Positions 27,079 to 36,316 are shown, counted from the first letter of the stretch. The stretch is 64,000 bases of DNA from Bacillus mycoides (GCF_018742245.1 NZ_CP036132.1:1731001-1795000), one strand, 5' to 3'. Made by a program: numbers and translations. Notes: a model not told the origin generated them from the sequence alone.

Positions 27079-28944
27079 CTAGTATGAAAAATCTGGGTTT
27101 AATTCGTTAAACTTATGACTGTAATGCCTCTTATTATTAAAACCAACAAAATCTATGCCGATGCAAGGTTCTAAATTATCATCTACAACTTTAGAATCCA
27201 CGAAGCTTAAATGTTTTAACTTTGGTAGCTCTTTAATGAATTGTAGATTTTGTATGTTACCACAATTTGATAAGATGAGCGTTTCTAACTCTGTTAAATA
27301 ACGAAAATAGTCGTGATTTTTAATTTTACTGCAATGATCGAATTCGACGTATTTTAAAGTTGAAGCATTGTTTTCAATTTCATCAATATGTTCTAAATTT
27401 CTTAAATAATTGAGTTCTAAATGTTTTAATTTAGGAAATGCTCTACATCCTTCTAATGAGTTAATGTTCCCTTGTGTAATTCTTAGTTTTTCAAGGTTTT
27501 GTAAAGACATTAATTCTTCAAGATTTTTTTGTTTCGGTTTGTATTTCCAAATGTATAGTTCTTTTAAGTTAGGACAAGATTCGAACCCTGTAATGTTTTT
27601 ATTCCACTGTATGTAAAGTTCCTCTATATTTTTAAAGCTTTCTAGTGCTGTTAAGTTTAGAGCGACTTTTGGTTCTTCTAGTGATAAAGATTTTAAGTTT
27701 TTTAATTTATATAAAGCTGAATAATCGGTAATGTATGTACTATTAATTTGTAACGCTTCTATTTTGGGACAGCGTTCTAGAAAATTAATTTGGTCGATAC
27801 TATACCTAAGGTCATTAATGTAAACATTTGTATAGTTGTTTGTATTAATGAAGTCTACGTATTCATCCAGTCTATTTTCATGAATTTGTACTACGTCATC
27901 TATAACTAAAAACTCTTTCGGTTTCTTCTTAATAGATATTTGTAAAGGGTTCATATATTGAAATATTTCCGTTTTGTTTTCTAAAATAGTTTCAACACTT
28001 TTTTTGACATTAGAAACACTGTCTTTTTCTTTGTAAGCTATTAAAATAGGTTCTATTTCTGATGGATCTGTTAATAAAACTTTGGGATTCATTTCATGTA
28101 TTAGATCTTCATTTGAAGGTATACAGCTAACCATTGCTTCCAGTGCTATTAAACTTAATGGTTGTCCTTTTGTTAGCCAAGATTTAATCCGTTTCCAAGT
28201 TAGTTGTGATACTGCAGCTAATCGTCCCCAATCGTTATGAAATGATACTGCATTTTCCTCTATCCAATCTAACATTGCTGAGGATTGAAAAGAATGTAAA
28301 CAAATGAAGGAAGTGATCGGAAGCTCACATTCTAATACTGATTTTAGCTTTTCTATTACTAAAGGAAATGCTTCTTCAAATGATAAACAGTGAGCGGCAG
28401 CGTGTGAAAGAGGTGCAATTAAATCTTCATCAAATTCCTTCCACAGTTTTCTTATCCAATCTGAGGCATTTTCTCCTAATACACATATAACAACCTCGAG
28501 TAATCGAGTTTTAATTACACTATTTATCGTGTTAGAAAAGCGGTTCATAACAGCATCCAATACTTCGCTTTTATCGTACATATTAAGAGCTTCAATTTCT
28601 TCTTCTTGAAGAAACCATCGAGTCATTGTGTAATCAAGTAAGTTTTTAAAGTTTGAGCGAACTTCTTCTAAAGTAGGCGCGGGTGTAAGTTTGTGCTCAT
28701 CCATCTCTAATTCTGGTTGCGTCGCTTCACCATCTCCTTCATAAAAATCGTCGTGCAAATAATACTTATAAGGTGAATGAACGATTGCAAGATTGTACCA
28801 TTCATTTGGATGTAGAGATAACGAGATAAGACGTTCATGACATTGGCTACATAATTTATAAGGTTGATTTGCTTCATCAGATTCTTCTATTTGCTGTACT
28901 GGATTATGTTTGCAAGCTTCGCATAATTCTAGTGTTTTTTTCAT
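27079..28944 (-). CDS. Zinc-ribbon and leucine-rich-repeat protein
   Basis: A 621-residue soluble protein. Residues 8-36 hold two CxxC pairs (CEACKHNP and CSQCHERL), probably a zinc ribbon. Residues 90-350 are helical and acidic. From about 375 a run of leucine-rich repeats of 22-25 residues begins (FLERCPKIEALQINSTYITD, LKNLKSLSLEEPK, LMSLQNLEKLRITQGNINSL, YLTELETLILSNCGNIQNL). There is no signal peptide, so it acts inside the cell, probably as a protein-binding scaffold. The start follows AAGGAGAAAACA. Partner and function unknown. Confidence 0.65.
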   Translation of the reverse strand: MKKTLELCEACKHNPVQQIEESDEANQPYKLCSQCHERLISLSLHPNEWYNLAIVHSPYKYYLHDDFYEGDGEATQPELEMDEHKLTPAPTLEEVRSNFKNLLDYTMTRWFLQEEEIEALNMYDKSEVLDAVMNRFSNTINSVIKTRLLEVVICVLGENASDWIRKLWKEFDEDLIAPLSHAAAHCLSFEEAFPLVIEKLKSVLECELPITSFICLHSFQSSAMLDWIEENAVSFHNDWGRLAAVSQLTWKRIKSWLTKGQPLSLIALEAMVSCIPSNEDLIHEMNPKVLLTDPSEIEPILIAYKEKDSVSNVKKSVETILENKTEIFQYMNPLQISIKKKPKEFLVIDDVVQIHENRLDEYVDFINTNNYTNVYINDLRYSIDQINFLERCPKIEALQINSTYITDYSALYKLKNLKSLSLEEPKVALNLTALESFKNIEELYIQWNKNITGFESCPNLKELYIWKYKPKQKNLEELMSLQNLEKLRITQGNINSLEGCRAFPKLKHLELNYLRNLEHIDEIENNASTLKYVEFDHCSKIKNHDYFRYLTELETLILSNCGNIQNLQFIKELPKLKHLSFVDSKVVDDNLEPCIGIDFVGFNNKRHYSHKFNELNPDFSY

Positions 28945-29118
28945 TGTTTTCTCCTTGTATATTGTGAATAGTAGTATTTTTAATATAGCATGAGATAAGT
29001 AAAGTATAGTTAGAGATTTTTTAATAATTAAAGCGACGGATGAAAAATGACATTGAATATGTAACGTTAAACATAGTACATTAACAAGAGTAATGAATTT
29101 TATTAAGTGGGTGAGAAA

Positions 29119-30387
29119 ATGCTAGATAAGGCGGATGCTTCAATAAGTAATCATATGTATACAGAAGAAGAGCAACAAAAATTATACAAACGAACGTTAA
29201 TAATCGTAAGTATTTCACAAATGTTTGGCGGGGCGGGATTAGCTGCTGGAATTACAGTAGGTGCACTTCTTGCACAGCAAATGCTTGGAACAGATGCATA
29301 TGCAGGATTACCGGCTGCTATGTTTACAATGGGATCCGCTGTAGCGGCTTTCTTTGTTGGGAAGTTATCGCAAAAATATGGTCGCCGAATAGGACTTGCA
29401 ACAGGGTTTATAGTAGGGGGACTAGGGGCTATTGGAGTTGTATTGGCTGCTTTAACAAATAATATTATTCTATTACTAGTCTCTTTACTCATATATGGTT
29501 CAGGTACAGCTACAAATTTACAAGCTCGTTATGCTGGTACCGATTTAGCGGATAAGAAGCAGCGAGCAACCGCTATTAGTATTACTATGGTAATGACGAC
29601 TTTTGGTGCGGTTGCAGGACCGAATTTAGTAGGCGTAATGGGAGAGTTTGCGCATTCAATTGGAATTCCTAACCTTGCGGGTCCGTTTATATTATCAGCA
29701 GCGGCATTTATACTTGCGGGTCTTGTCCTTTTCGTTATGCTTCGTCCAGATCCGTTAATTATTGCTAACATAATAGAAAGATATAAACAGGAACATACAT
29801 ATAAAGGACAATCGGTAACTAATGAAACGTTAGAAAATAAAAGGGGCATTACCGTCGGAGCAATCGTTATGATACTTACTCAAATAGTGATGGTTGCGAT
29901 TATGACGATGACTCCAGTTCATATGGGACACCACGGTCATGGTTTAAGTGCAGTAGGCCTTGTGATCGGTTTTCATGTAGGTGCAATGTATCTTCCATCT
30001 CTCGTTACGGGAATGTTAATTGATAAAATTGGCCGAACTACGATGAGTATAGCTGGTGGGGTGATTTTACTTGCAGCGGGTGTAATAGCTGCGATAGCAC
30101 CAAGTGATTCTTTACTATTATTAATTGTTGCTCTTTCTTTACTTGGATTAGGGTGGAATCTCGGATTGATTAGTGGTACAGCACAAATTGTTGATTCCAC
30201 AACTCCTTCTACACGTGCTAAAACACAAGGGAAAATAGATGTTTTTATTGCGTTAGCCGGAGCTTCAGGTGGAGCAATGTCAGGAATGGTAGTAGCTAAT
30301 TCAAGTTATGCGGCATTATCATTAGCAGGAGGGGCTGTAGCCTTACTGCTTGTTCCAGTTGTGATATGGTCTCGGACAGGTAAATAA
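29119..30387 (+). CDS. MFS transporter
   Basis: A 422-residue permease with 12 helices. Loop 2-3 carries VGKLSQKYGRRIGLATGF, and helices 4-5 carry GSGTATNLQARYAGTDLA. A histidine-rich MTPVHMGHHGHGLSAVG stands at the start of helix 8, a feature I associate with one uncharacterised MFS group. The ATG at 29119 (MLDKADAS) is preferred to the GTG at 29107. Monocistronic. Substrate unknown. Confidence 0.8.
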   Translation: MLDKADASISNHMYTEEEQQKLYKRTLIIVSISQMFGGAGLAAGITVGALLAQQMLGTDAYAGLPAAMFTMGSAVAAFFVGKLSQKYGRRIGLATGFIVGGLGAIGVVLAALTNNIILLLVSLLIYGSGTATNLQARYAGTDLADKKQRATAISITMVMTTFGAVAGPNLVGVMGEFAHSIGIPNLAGPFILSAAAFILAGLVLFVMLRPDPLIIANIIERYKQEHTYKGQSVTNETLENKRGITVGAIVMILTQIVMVAIMTMTPVHMGHHGHGLSAVGLVIGFHVGAMYLPSLVTGMLIDKIGRTTMSIAGGVILLAAGVIAAIAPSDSLLLLIVALSLLGLGWNLGLISGTAQIVDSTTPSTRAKTQGKIDVFIALAGASGGAMSGMVVANSSYAALSLAGGAVALLLVPVVIWSRTGK

Positions 30388-30401
30388 AATTTAGATAAAA
30401 G

Positions 30402-30449
30402 AAGCGGCGTTCAAAGGGAGGTAACCAATCTTTGAATGCCGCTTTTTTG
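30402..30449 (+). terminator. Terminator after MFS gene
   Basis: AAGCGGCGTTCAAAG pairs perfectly with CTTTGAATGCCGCTT, followed by T residues. Confidence 0.85.
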
Positions 30450-30565
30450 TGATTAACTAATAGTTTAACTGGAATCGTTGATATATTATGAGTTGTGATA
30501 GATATATTCGAAAAAACATTAATATGATTTCATTTACCGTAATGTTAGTTGTATAAAAGGAAATT

Positions 30566-30736
30566 TTAGTTTAAATCCCACTCCACGATAAGCCCTAAAT
30601 GCGTAAGTCCACCGCCAAAACCGTACAGTAAAAGTGTATCTCCATTATTTAAATTTCCTTCTTTTCTAAATCGTTATTAGACAATATTTAATCTGGAATA
30701 TAAGTACCAATTGGCAATACGAGATTTAGAATTCAT
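30566..30736 (-). pseudogene. fabH (3-oxoacyl-ACP synthase III) remnant with large internal deletion
   Basis: On the minus strand, TAGGAGATGTTCCT precedes ATG at 30736 and the frame begins MNSKSRIA. After a one-base shift it continues IGTYIPD-stop-ILSNNDLEK, the normal start of a YhfB-type FabH. It then jumps straight to KEGNLNNGDTLLLYGFGGG and LTHLGLIVEW, the normal FabH C-terminus. About 270 internal codons are missing, including the Cys-His-Asn catalytic residues. A clear relic; it explains the otherwise empty stretch between 30450 and 30740. Confidence 0.8.
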
Positions 30737-30754
30737 AGGAACATCTCCTAACTT

Positions 30755-30792
30755 ATTTTTATAACCTGATATTGATATCAGGTTATAAAAAT
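30755..30792. promoter_or_regulatory. 38-bp palindrome upstream of the fabH remnant
   Basis: Perfect 18-base arms (30755-30772, 30775-30792) with two bases between; the core reads CCTGATATTGATATCAGG. Its place just upstream of the fabH relic start suggests an operator left from the lost gene. Confidence 0.55.
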
Positions 30793-30918
30793 GTCGATAA
30801 AGACTTTTATTGTATTGAAACGATAATGTTTAATTCACTATGGAGGAATTTGGCGAATGACGTAAAAATAATATACGAAAAGTTTCTAAAATTGATAATG
30901 TGAAGGGGTCTGAGATTC

Positions 30919-31467
30919 TTGAAAAGAATCGTTTATTTATTGCCTTTTGTCTTAATTTGTAGCTTTACTTTTTTTATTTCGTCAGAGAAATCTTATGCTT
31001 GTGATTGTACTAAAGCATCACCAGAAGAGAGGTTACAAAAAAATGATGTAGTGTTTGAAGGTAAGGTATTAGAAGTTCAAGAGAAAGATGGAGAAATGAA
31101 AACATTATTTGAAGTGAAGAAAATTTGGAAAGGGACAAGTTCTTCGCAAATTATCATTTATACAAGTTTTGGTAGCTGTACATTTCGTTTTGCAGAGGGG
31201 GGAGAGTATCTAGTCTTTTCTTCTTATACAGGGGAGAAAAAGTTAGGGACATCTATCTGCAGTGGAACGAAGCGATTAGATGATGCAAAGATGGAGAAAC
31301 AGACTTTAAGTCATATTGCAAAAGAGTCAACTCCAACGAAGAAAGTGGATTTAAAAGGTGAGATAGTGAGCGGTTTAAGTTGGTGGCAAGTTGCTATCAT
31401 TTCTATAAGTGTGTTACTGATAATTGCTGTTGTTATTTTTATTGTGAGAAGAACTCGCAAAAAATGA
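30919..31467 (+). CDS. TIMP/NTR-like secreted, membrane-anchored protein
   Basis: A 182-residue protein: signal peptide in residues 1-27 (LPFVLICSFTFFISSEKSYA), an extracellular domain opening CDCTKASPEERLQKNDVVFEGKVLEV, further cysteines in GSCTF and SICSGTK, then a C-terminal helix at about 155-176 and the basic tail RRTRKK. The CxC start with paired later cysteines resembles NTR/TIMP-like OB-fold domains in Bacillus. Start is TTG behind AAGGGG. Function unknown; surface exposed with the tail inside. Confidence 0.7.
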   Translation: MKRIVYLLPFVLICSFTFFISSEKSYACDCTKASPEERLQKNDVVFEGKVLEVQEKDGEMKTLFEVKKIWKGTSSSQIIIYTSFGSCTFRFAEGGEYLVFSSYTGEKKLGTSICSGTKRLDDAKMEKQTLSHIAKESTPTKKVDLKGEIVSGLSWWQVAIISISVLLIIAVVIFIVRRTRKK

Positions 31468-31521
31468 CGATTAAAGTAAGAATATAAAGATTTTCTTTAG
31501 AGTGATATAGTCTGTTAAATC

Positions 31522-31550
31522 TTGTGAAAGCGAATTACTTATGCTACACT
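31522..31550 (+). promoter_or_regulatory. Promoter of the hflX leader
   Basis: TTGTGA, 17-base spacer, TACACT; a start near 31557 would put the leader ORF about 27 bases downstream. Confidence 0.55.
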
Positions 31551-31583
31551 TTATATAACTTGAAATGAACGGAGGGGCTTCCT

Positions 31584-31625
31584 TTGATCTTAATCAGATT
31601 ACGTCTCAACACTTTGTGCCAATAA
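31584..31625 (+). CDS. Leader peptide ORF (13 codons) upstream of hflX
   Basis: GGAGGGG at 31571-31577 is six bases from a TTG that opens MILIRLRLNTLCQ and a TAA. The segment CCTTTGA covering the start can pair with TCAAAGG at 31648-31654. A short translated ORF, then hairpins and a terminator, is the layout of ribosome-mediated attenuators. Confidence 0.5.
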   Translation: MILIRLRLNTLCQ

Positions 31626-31715
31626 TTGAATAGCGCTCAAAGGCTCTGTCTGTGTACAGAGTGAACGGGATTGGTCTGCCTATTTTAAAGGAACCCTTTA
31701 TTAAGCTTATATGTG

Positions 31716-31750
31716 AAAAAGAGGGAGGGACGAATACGCCCTCTTTTTGT
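31716..31750 (+). terminator. Leader terminator 1 upstream of hflX
   Basis: AAAAAGAGGG pairs with CCCTCTTTTT around a 13-base loop. It would end the leader transcript 200 bases before hflX. Confidence 0.8.
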
Positions 31751-31890
31751 TTTGCCTTTAAAAATAGAATGGGATAGTATAGGTGAACACTTGGTGTGAA
31801 TACGTATATTATCTTAGGACTTTTTGACCATGTTATAGGACGAAAGCACTGCTTTCTTCTATTTCTTTGGTGAACCCTTATCCGTTTACG

Positions 31891-31919
31891 AAAGCACAGG
31901 CAGTGACCTGTGCTTTTTA
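31891..31919 (+). terminator. Leader terminator 2 upstream of hflX
   Basis: AAAGCACAGG pairs with CCTGTGCTTT, six-base loop, T run. An upstream CACTGC (31847-31852) can pair instead with GCAGTG at 31900-31905, a possible antiterminator. Confidence 0.75.
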
Positions 31920-31949
31920 TTTACGTAATCGAAATGGAGGAATAAATAT

Positions 31950-33209
31950 ATGGAAGAATTATTACAAAGAGCAATATTAGTTGGAGTAAATTTAGGTAAG
32001 GAAGCTGATTTTGCATATTCGATGGAAGAGTTAGCGAATCTTACGGAAGCTTGTGATGTGGAAGTAATCGGTCAAGTGACGCAAAATTTACAACGAGTAA
32101 ATCCGTCGCATTATATTGGAAAAGGGAAGATTGAAGAAGTAGCAGCGTATGTGAAAGAAGTAGATGCAAATATGGTCATCTTTAATGACGAATTATCTCC
32201 TTCACAAATTCGAAATTTAGAAGAGGATTTAGATTGTAAAGTAATTGATCGTACCATTTTAATTTTAGATATCTTTGCGCAACGTGCGAAAACGAAAGAA
32301 GCGCAGTTGCAAGTAGAAGTGGCCCATCTTCAGTACATGATGCCTCGTTTAATTGGTCTTCGTGAATCTTTAGGAAGACAAAGCGGGGGAGTTGGCACGA
32401 AAAATAAAGGTGTCGGTGAGAAGAAGTTGGAATTAGATCGTCGTAAAATTGAAGAACAAATTGCAGCTCTAAATAAAGAATTAGAAGCACTTGTTGCACA
32501 GCGCCAAACGCAGCGTAAACAACGTAAGAAAAATGAAATTCCAGTTGTGTCATTAGTAGGATATACGAATGCAGGTAAATCAACGATAATGAATACGATG
32601 CTTGAAATTTTTAATGGTACTGTAGAGAAACAAGTATTTGAAAAAGATATGTTATTTGCGACGTTAGAGACATCTGTACGAAATATTGATTTACCAGATA
32701 ATAAATCATTTTTATTAACAGATACAGTTGGATTTGTAAGTAAATTACCGCATCATCTTGTCAAAGCATTCCGTTCAACGCTAGAGGAAGTGGCGGAAGC
32801 AGATTTACTCATTCACGTCGTAGATTACTCAAATCCCAATTATGAGCAATTGATTGATATTACAAATGAAACGTTAAAGAAAATTGGCGTGGAAAATATC
32901 CCGACGATTTATGCATACAACAAATCAGATTTGGTAGATGTTGAAATTCCGAAAGTGCAAGAAGATCGCGTTTATCTATCTGCGAAGAAACATGTTGGAA
33001 TTGAAGAGCTTGTAGAAGTGGTTCGTTCACACATTTATAAAGAGTATACGAAGTGTGAAATGTTAATTCCATATGATCAAGGACAGGTAGTTTCGTATTT
33101 CAACAATCATGCACACGTTTTATCTACGAGTTATGAAAACGAAGGTACGAAAATGGCACTAGAATGTAAGACAAGTGATTATGAGAAGTATAAGCGTTTT
33201 GCTATTTAA
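31950..33209 (+). CDS. hflX: GTPase HflX, ribosome-splitting factor
   Basis: A 419-residue GTPase. The N-terminal HflX domain contains GKGKIEEVAAYVKE and the glycine-rich RESLGRQSGGVGTKNKG, followed by a coiled stretch and the G domain: GYTNAGKSTIMN (G1, near residue 205), FATLETSVRNI (G2), DTVGFVSKLPHHL (G3) and YNKSDL (G4). HflX separates stalled ribosomes, notably under heat or antibiotics, and related Listeria HflXr gives antibiotic resistance. The start follows ATGGAGGAATAAAT. Two terminators and a leader ORF precede it, suggesting induction by translation stress. Confidence 0.93.
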   Translation: MEELLQRAILVGVNLGKEADFAYSMEELANLTEACDVEVIGQVTQNLQRVNPSHYIGKGKIEEVAAYVKEVDANMVIFNDELSPSQIRNLEEDLDCKVIDRTILILDIFAQRAKTKEAQLQVEVAHLQYMMPRLIGLRESLGRQSGGVGTKNKGVGEKKLELDRRKIEEQIAALNKELEALVAQRQTQRKQRKKNEIPVVSLVGYTNAGKSTIMNTMLEIFNGTVEKQVFEKDMLFATLETSVRNIDLPDNKSFLLTDTVGFVSKLPHHLVKAFRSTLEEVAEADLLIHVVDYSNPNYEQLIDITNETLKKIGVENIPTIYAYNKSDLVDVEIPKVQEDRVYLSAKKHVGIEELVEVVRSHIYKEYTKCEMLIPYDQGQVVSYFNNHAHVLSTSYENEGTKMALECKTSDYEKYKRFAI

Positions 33210-33213
33210 TAGA

Positions 33214-33252
33214 AAAGGCGATCCTAATATGTTTTAGGGTCGTCTTTTTCTT
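33214..33252 (+). terminator. Terminator after hflX
   Basis: GGCGATCCTAA and TTAGGGTCGTC pair with one G-T, followed by TTTTTC. Confidence 0.65.
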
Positions 33253-33419
33253 CATAGTTGCAAGCCTTCCTTTCGTCCTGTTCCAGTATAAAAGAAAACA
33301 CAGAGAGTTCATATAAATAAATCCGACAAAGCATATAGAAAAAATATATTTTTTTAGAAGTTGAATTTCTGGAAATAGAAACGAAACCAGTATAGAATAG
33401 AAATGTTTCAAAACTCAGA

Positions 33420-33444
33420 ATTTATTACACTTACTGTAATAAAT
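33420..33444. promoter_or_regulatory. Inverted repeat upstream of the fsr-like gene
   Basis: ATTTATTAC and GTAATAAAT are perfect nine-base arms with seven bases between, 33 bases before the start codon. Possible operator. Confidence 0.45.
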
Positions 33445-33476
33445 ATATATTTTGTACAGGAAGGAGAGATTCGTAT

Positions 33477-34688
33477 ATGCAGGCAGTTTCACAAAAAAGT
33501 GCAGTGGAAACACCGACGATATATCGAATATTATTTGCGATTAGTTTCGGACATTTTTTAAATGATTCGATGCAAGCAGTTGTGCCAGCGTTGTTTCCTA
33601 TTTTGGAAAAAACGATGAATTTATCCTACATGCAAGTAGGGTGGATAGCGTTCGCGTTAAATATGACGTCATCGATTATGCAGCCGGTTTTTGGTATGTA
33701 TTCAGATAAGAAGCCGTCACCATTTTTATTACCACTCGGTATGTTTTCGAGCATGCTTGGAATGATTGGGCTCGCGTTTGCCCCGAATTTTATTATTGTT
33801 ATTATTTCTGTTTTATTTATTGGATTAGGTTCCGCAGTCTTTCATCCAGAAGGTGCCCGGGTTGCTTATATGGCAGCAGGTGCCAAACGTGGTTTAGCAC
33901 AAGCGATTTATCAAGTGGGAGGAAATACAGGGAATTCGCTAGCACCTATTTTTACAGCGCTCATTTTCGTTCCACTAGGTCAAATTGGTTCTCTAGGTTT
34001 TACTGCTTTCGCAGCGGTAGGGATTGTGTTGTTACTTTTTGTTTCAAATTGGTATAAAAATGAATTAGCGACTGGTGCTGTAAGAAGGAAAAAGAGGGCT
34101 GCACTTGAGGCTGAAAATGCGATTGTAAGTACGCACATTAAATTTGTTATTATACTTCTTGTTTTTCTAACATTCGTGCGTTCTTGGTACGGTGCTGGTA
34201 TCGGGAATTTCTATCAATTTTATTTAATAGAGCATTACGGTTTATCGATAAAAAATGCACAGTATTTCGTCTTTGCTTTTATGATTGCTGGTGTATTAGG
34301 TACTTTCTTTGGTGGTCCGCTAGCGGATCGATTCGGTAAGAAAAAGATCATTGTCTTTTCGATGCTCGGTTCAGCACCGCTTGCACTATTGTTACCGCAC
34401 GTTTCTCTTATGTGGGTTGTACCGTTGTTTTTATGCATCGGATTTATTAGTTCTAGTAGTTTTAGTGTAATCGTTGTATATGCACAAGAACTTGTTCCAG
34501 GTAAAGTTGGAATGGTATCTGGATTAATTGTCGGCCTTGCGTTTGGCCTTGGAGCATTAGGTGCTGTAGTTCTTGGGAAATTGGCTGATATGTATAGTCT
34601 TCAGTTTATTATGCTATTATGTAGTTGTTTACCATTAATTGGACTAACTTCATGGTTACTGCCAAATGATAAGAAAACGATAGAATAG
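33477..34688 (+). CDS. fsr: MFS transporter, fosmidomycin-resistance (Fsr) type
   Basis: A 403-residue 12-helix permease. The opening SFGHFLNDSMQAVVPALFP and the FIGLGSAVFHPEGARVAYMAAG stretch in helices 4-5 are characteristic of the Fsr group, which exports fosmidomycin-like compounds; other substrates are possible. The ATG follows CAGGAAGGAGAGATTCGTAT. A cysteine synthase gene starts ten bases after its stop, so the two are probably cotranscribed. Confidence 0.82.
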   Translation: MQAVSQKSAVETPTIYRILFAISFGHFLNDSMQAVVPALFPILEKTMNLSYMQVGWIAFALNMTSSIMQPVFGMYSDKKPSPFLLPLGMFSSMLGMIGLAFAPNFIIVIISVLFIGLGSAVFHPEGARVAYMAAGAKRGLAQAIYQVGGNTGNSLAPIFTALIFVPLGQIGSLGFTAFAAVGIVLLLFVSNWYKNELATGAVRRKKRAALEAENAIVSTHIKFVIILLVFLTFVRSWYGAGIGNFYQFYLIEHYGLSIKNAQYFVFAFMIAGVLGTFFGGPLADRFGKKKIIVFSMLGSAPLALLLPHVSLMWVVPLFLCIGFISSSSFSVIVVYAQELVPGKVGMVSGLIVGLAFGLGALGAVVLGKLADMYSLQFIMLLCSCLPLIGLTSWLLPNDKKTIE

Positions 34689-34698
34689 GAGATGCGCT

Positions 34699-35616
34699 AT
34701 GAAAGTATGTGAAAACGTTACAGAATTAATAGGAGATACACCTGTCGTTCGATTATCTAAATTTATTCCAGAAGACGCGGCGGATGTGTATGTAAAACTG
34801 GAAATGTTTAATCCGTCACGCAGTGTGAAAGATCGTGCTGCTTTTAATTTAATTCATATTGCGGAGGAACACGGTCTCATTAAGCCAGGTGATACAATTA
34901 TTGAACCGACAAGTGGAAATACAGGAATTGGTTTAGCGATGAATGCAGCAGCCAAAGGATATAAAGCAATTTTAATTATGCCAGACAATATGTCCAAAGA
35001 GCGTATTAATTTATTGAAGGCATACGGCGCAGAAGTAGTTTTAACACCGGCAGAACAAAGAATGCCAGGAGCAATTGCGAAGGCGGTAGAGTTACAAAAA
35101 GAAATTCCAAATAGTTTTATTCCGCAGCAATTTGAAAACCCAGCAAATCCGGATGTTCATCGTTATACGACTGCACTTGAAATTTATGAACAAATGGATG
35201 GAGAGCTTGATGCATTTGTAGCAACCGCAGGAACAGGTGGAACAATTACAGGGACCGGTGAAACATTAAAAGAGAAACTACCAAACTTATATATTGCAGT
35301 AGTAGAACCGAAAGGATCACCAGTGTTATCTGGTGGTGTTCCAGGCCCTCATAAACTAGTCGGAACAAGTCCTGGTTTTATTCCAAAAAACTTAAATACA
35401 GAAGTGTATAACGAAATTATTCAAATTGCAGATGAAGAGGCATTAACTACAATGAGGAACTTAGCAGGACAAGAAGGATTACTAGTAGGGCCATCTTCAG
35501 GAGCTTCTGTTTACGCCGCAATTATGATAGCGAAGCGTCTAGGTGCTGGTAAAAAGGTTTTATGTATTGCACCTGATACAGGGGAACGTTATTTAAGTAT
35601 GGGGCTATTTGAATAA
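34699..35616 (+). CDS. cysK: Cysteine synthase (O-acetylserine sulfhydrylase)
   Basis: A 305-residue PLP enzyme. The PLP lysine is in NPSRSVKDRAAFNL near residue 43, the substrate loop is EPTSGNTGIGLA near 70, and the phosphate-binding loop is TAGTGGTITGTG near 175. Overall length and the C-terminal LVGPSSGASVYAA fit CysK/CysM. It makes cysteine from O-acetylserine and sulfide. Placed directly after the Fsr-type exporter and before a terminator, it is the second gene of that unit; the main cysK of this group lies elsewhere, so this may be a paralogue. Confidence 0.87.
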   Translation: MKVCENVTELIGDTPVVRLSKFIPEDAADVYVKLEMFNPSRSVKDRAAFNLIHIAEEHGLIKPGDTIIEPTSGNTGIGLAMNAAAKGYKAILIMPDNMSKERINLLKAYGAEVVLTPAEQRMPGAIAKAVELQKEIPNSFIPQQFENPANPDVHRYTTALEIYEQMDGELDAFVATAGTGGTITGTGETLKEKLPNLYIAVVEPKGSPVLSGGVPGPHKLVGTSPGFIPKNLNTEVYNEIIQIADEEALTTMRNLAGQEGLLVGPSSGASVYAAIMIAKRLGAGKKVLCIAPDTGERYLSMGLFE

Positions 35617-35626
35617 AAATGATGAA

Positions 35627-35673
35627 AACACCTTAATAGTAAGGATGAAAATCCTCTATTAAGGTGTTTCTTT
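35627..35673 (+). terminator. Terminator after cysK
   Basis: AACACCTTAATAG pairs with CTATTAAGGTGTT, followed by TCTTTT. Confidence 0.75.
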
Positions 35674-35710
35674 TAGAAAAATAGAGAATGGATGAGTGGG
35701 GAGAATGACA

Positions 35711-36223
35711 ATGAAACTATTAAAACTGACATACGAATATCGCGAACAAATTATGGAGTATAGGCAGGCATTTTTAAATTCAGGAGAACAACCACACGGT
35801 AGTAGTTCTTTACAAAATTTTGCTTCTCTTGATGAATGGTTTGAAAAAGTGAGTATACAAGAAGTAGGAGAAAACTTACCATCTAATCGAGTACCATCTA
35901 GTCAATTTTTAAGTTTTGAAAAAGGAGAACTTATAGGTTTTGTGAATATTAGACATCGATTAAATCCAGAATTATTGCTGGAAAGCGGTCATATCGGTTA
36001 TAGTGTGCATCCTAATAAACGTCGCCAAGGATATGCTACTAAACAACTTCAACTTTCATTGGCTGAAGCGCAAAAATTAGGATTGAAGAAAGTGTTAATA
36101 ACTTGTGATAAATCTAATATTGGTTCTGCTAAAACGATTCAAAAGGTTGGCGGTGTGTTAGAAAATGAAGTAGTTTCTACTCATACTGGCGAAATTGTTC
36201 AGCGTTATTGGGTAGAAATATAA
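35711..36223 (+). CDS. GNAT family N-acetyltransferase
   Basis: A 170-residue GNAT. The acetyl-CoA binding motif HPNKRRQGYATKQLQLSL is near residue 103 and is followed by the beta-bulge strand KKVLITCDKSNIGSAKTIQK. The N-terminal half (GSSSLQNFASLDEWFEKV) is like the YycN/MSMEG-type small-molecule GNATs of Bacillus. The ATG at 35711 lies seven bases after GGGGAG. Substrate unknown. Confidence 0.82.
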   Translation: MKLLKLTYEYREQIMEYRQAFLNSGEQPHGSSSLQNFASLDEWFEKVSIQEVGENLPSNRVPSSQFLSFEKGELIGFVNIRHRLNPELLLESGHIGYSVHPNKRRQGYATKQLQLSLAEAQKLGLKKVLITCDKSNIGSAKTIQKVGGVLENEVVSTHTGEIVQRYWVEI

Positions 36224-36316
36224 TTTAGTAGGAATTTGAAAAGGTAATGTAATGCGGAATATTGAAATAGATAAATGAAAAGTAAGGGGAGTACTGCAGT
36301 TTTAGGGGGAAATGAA

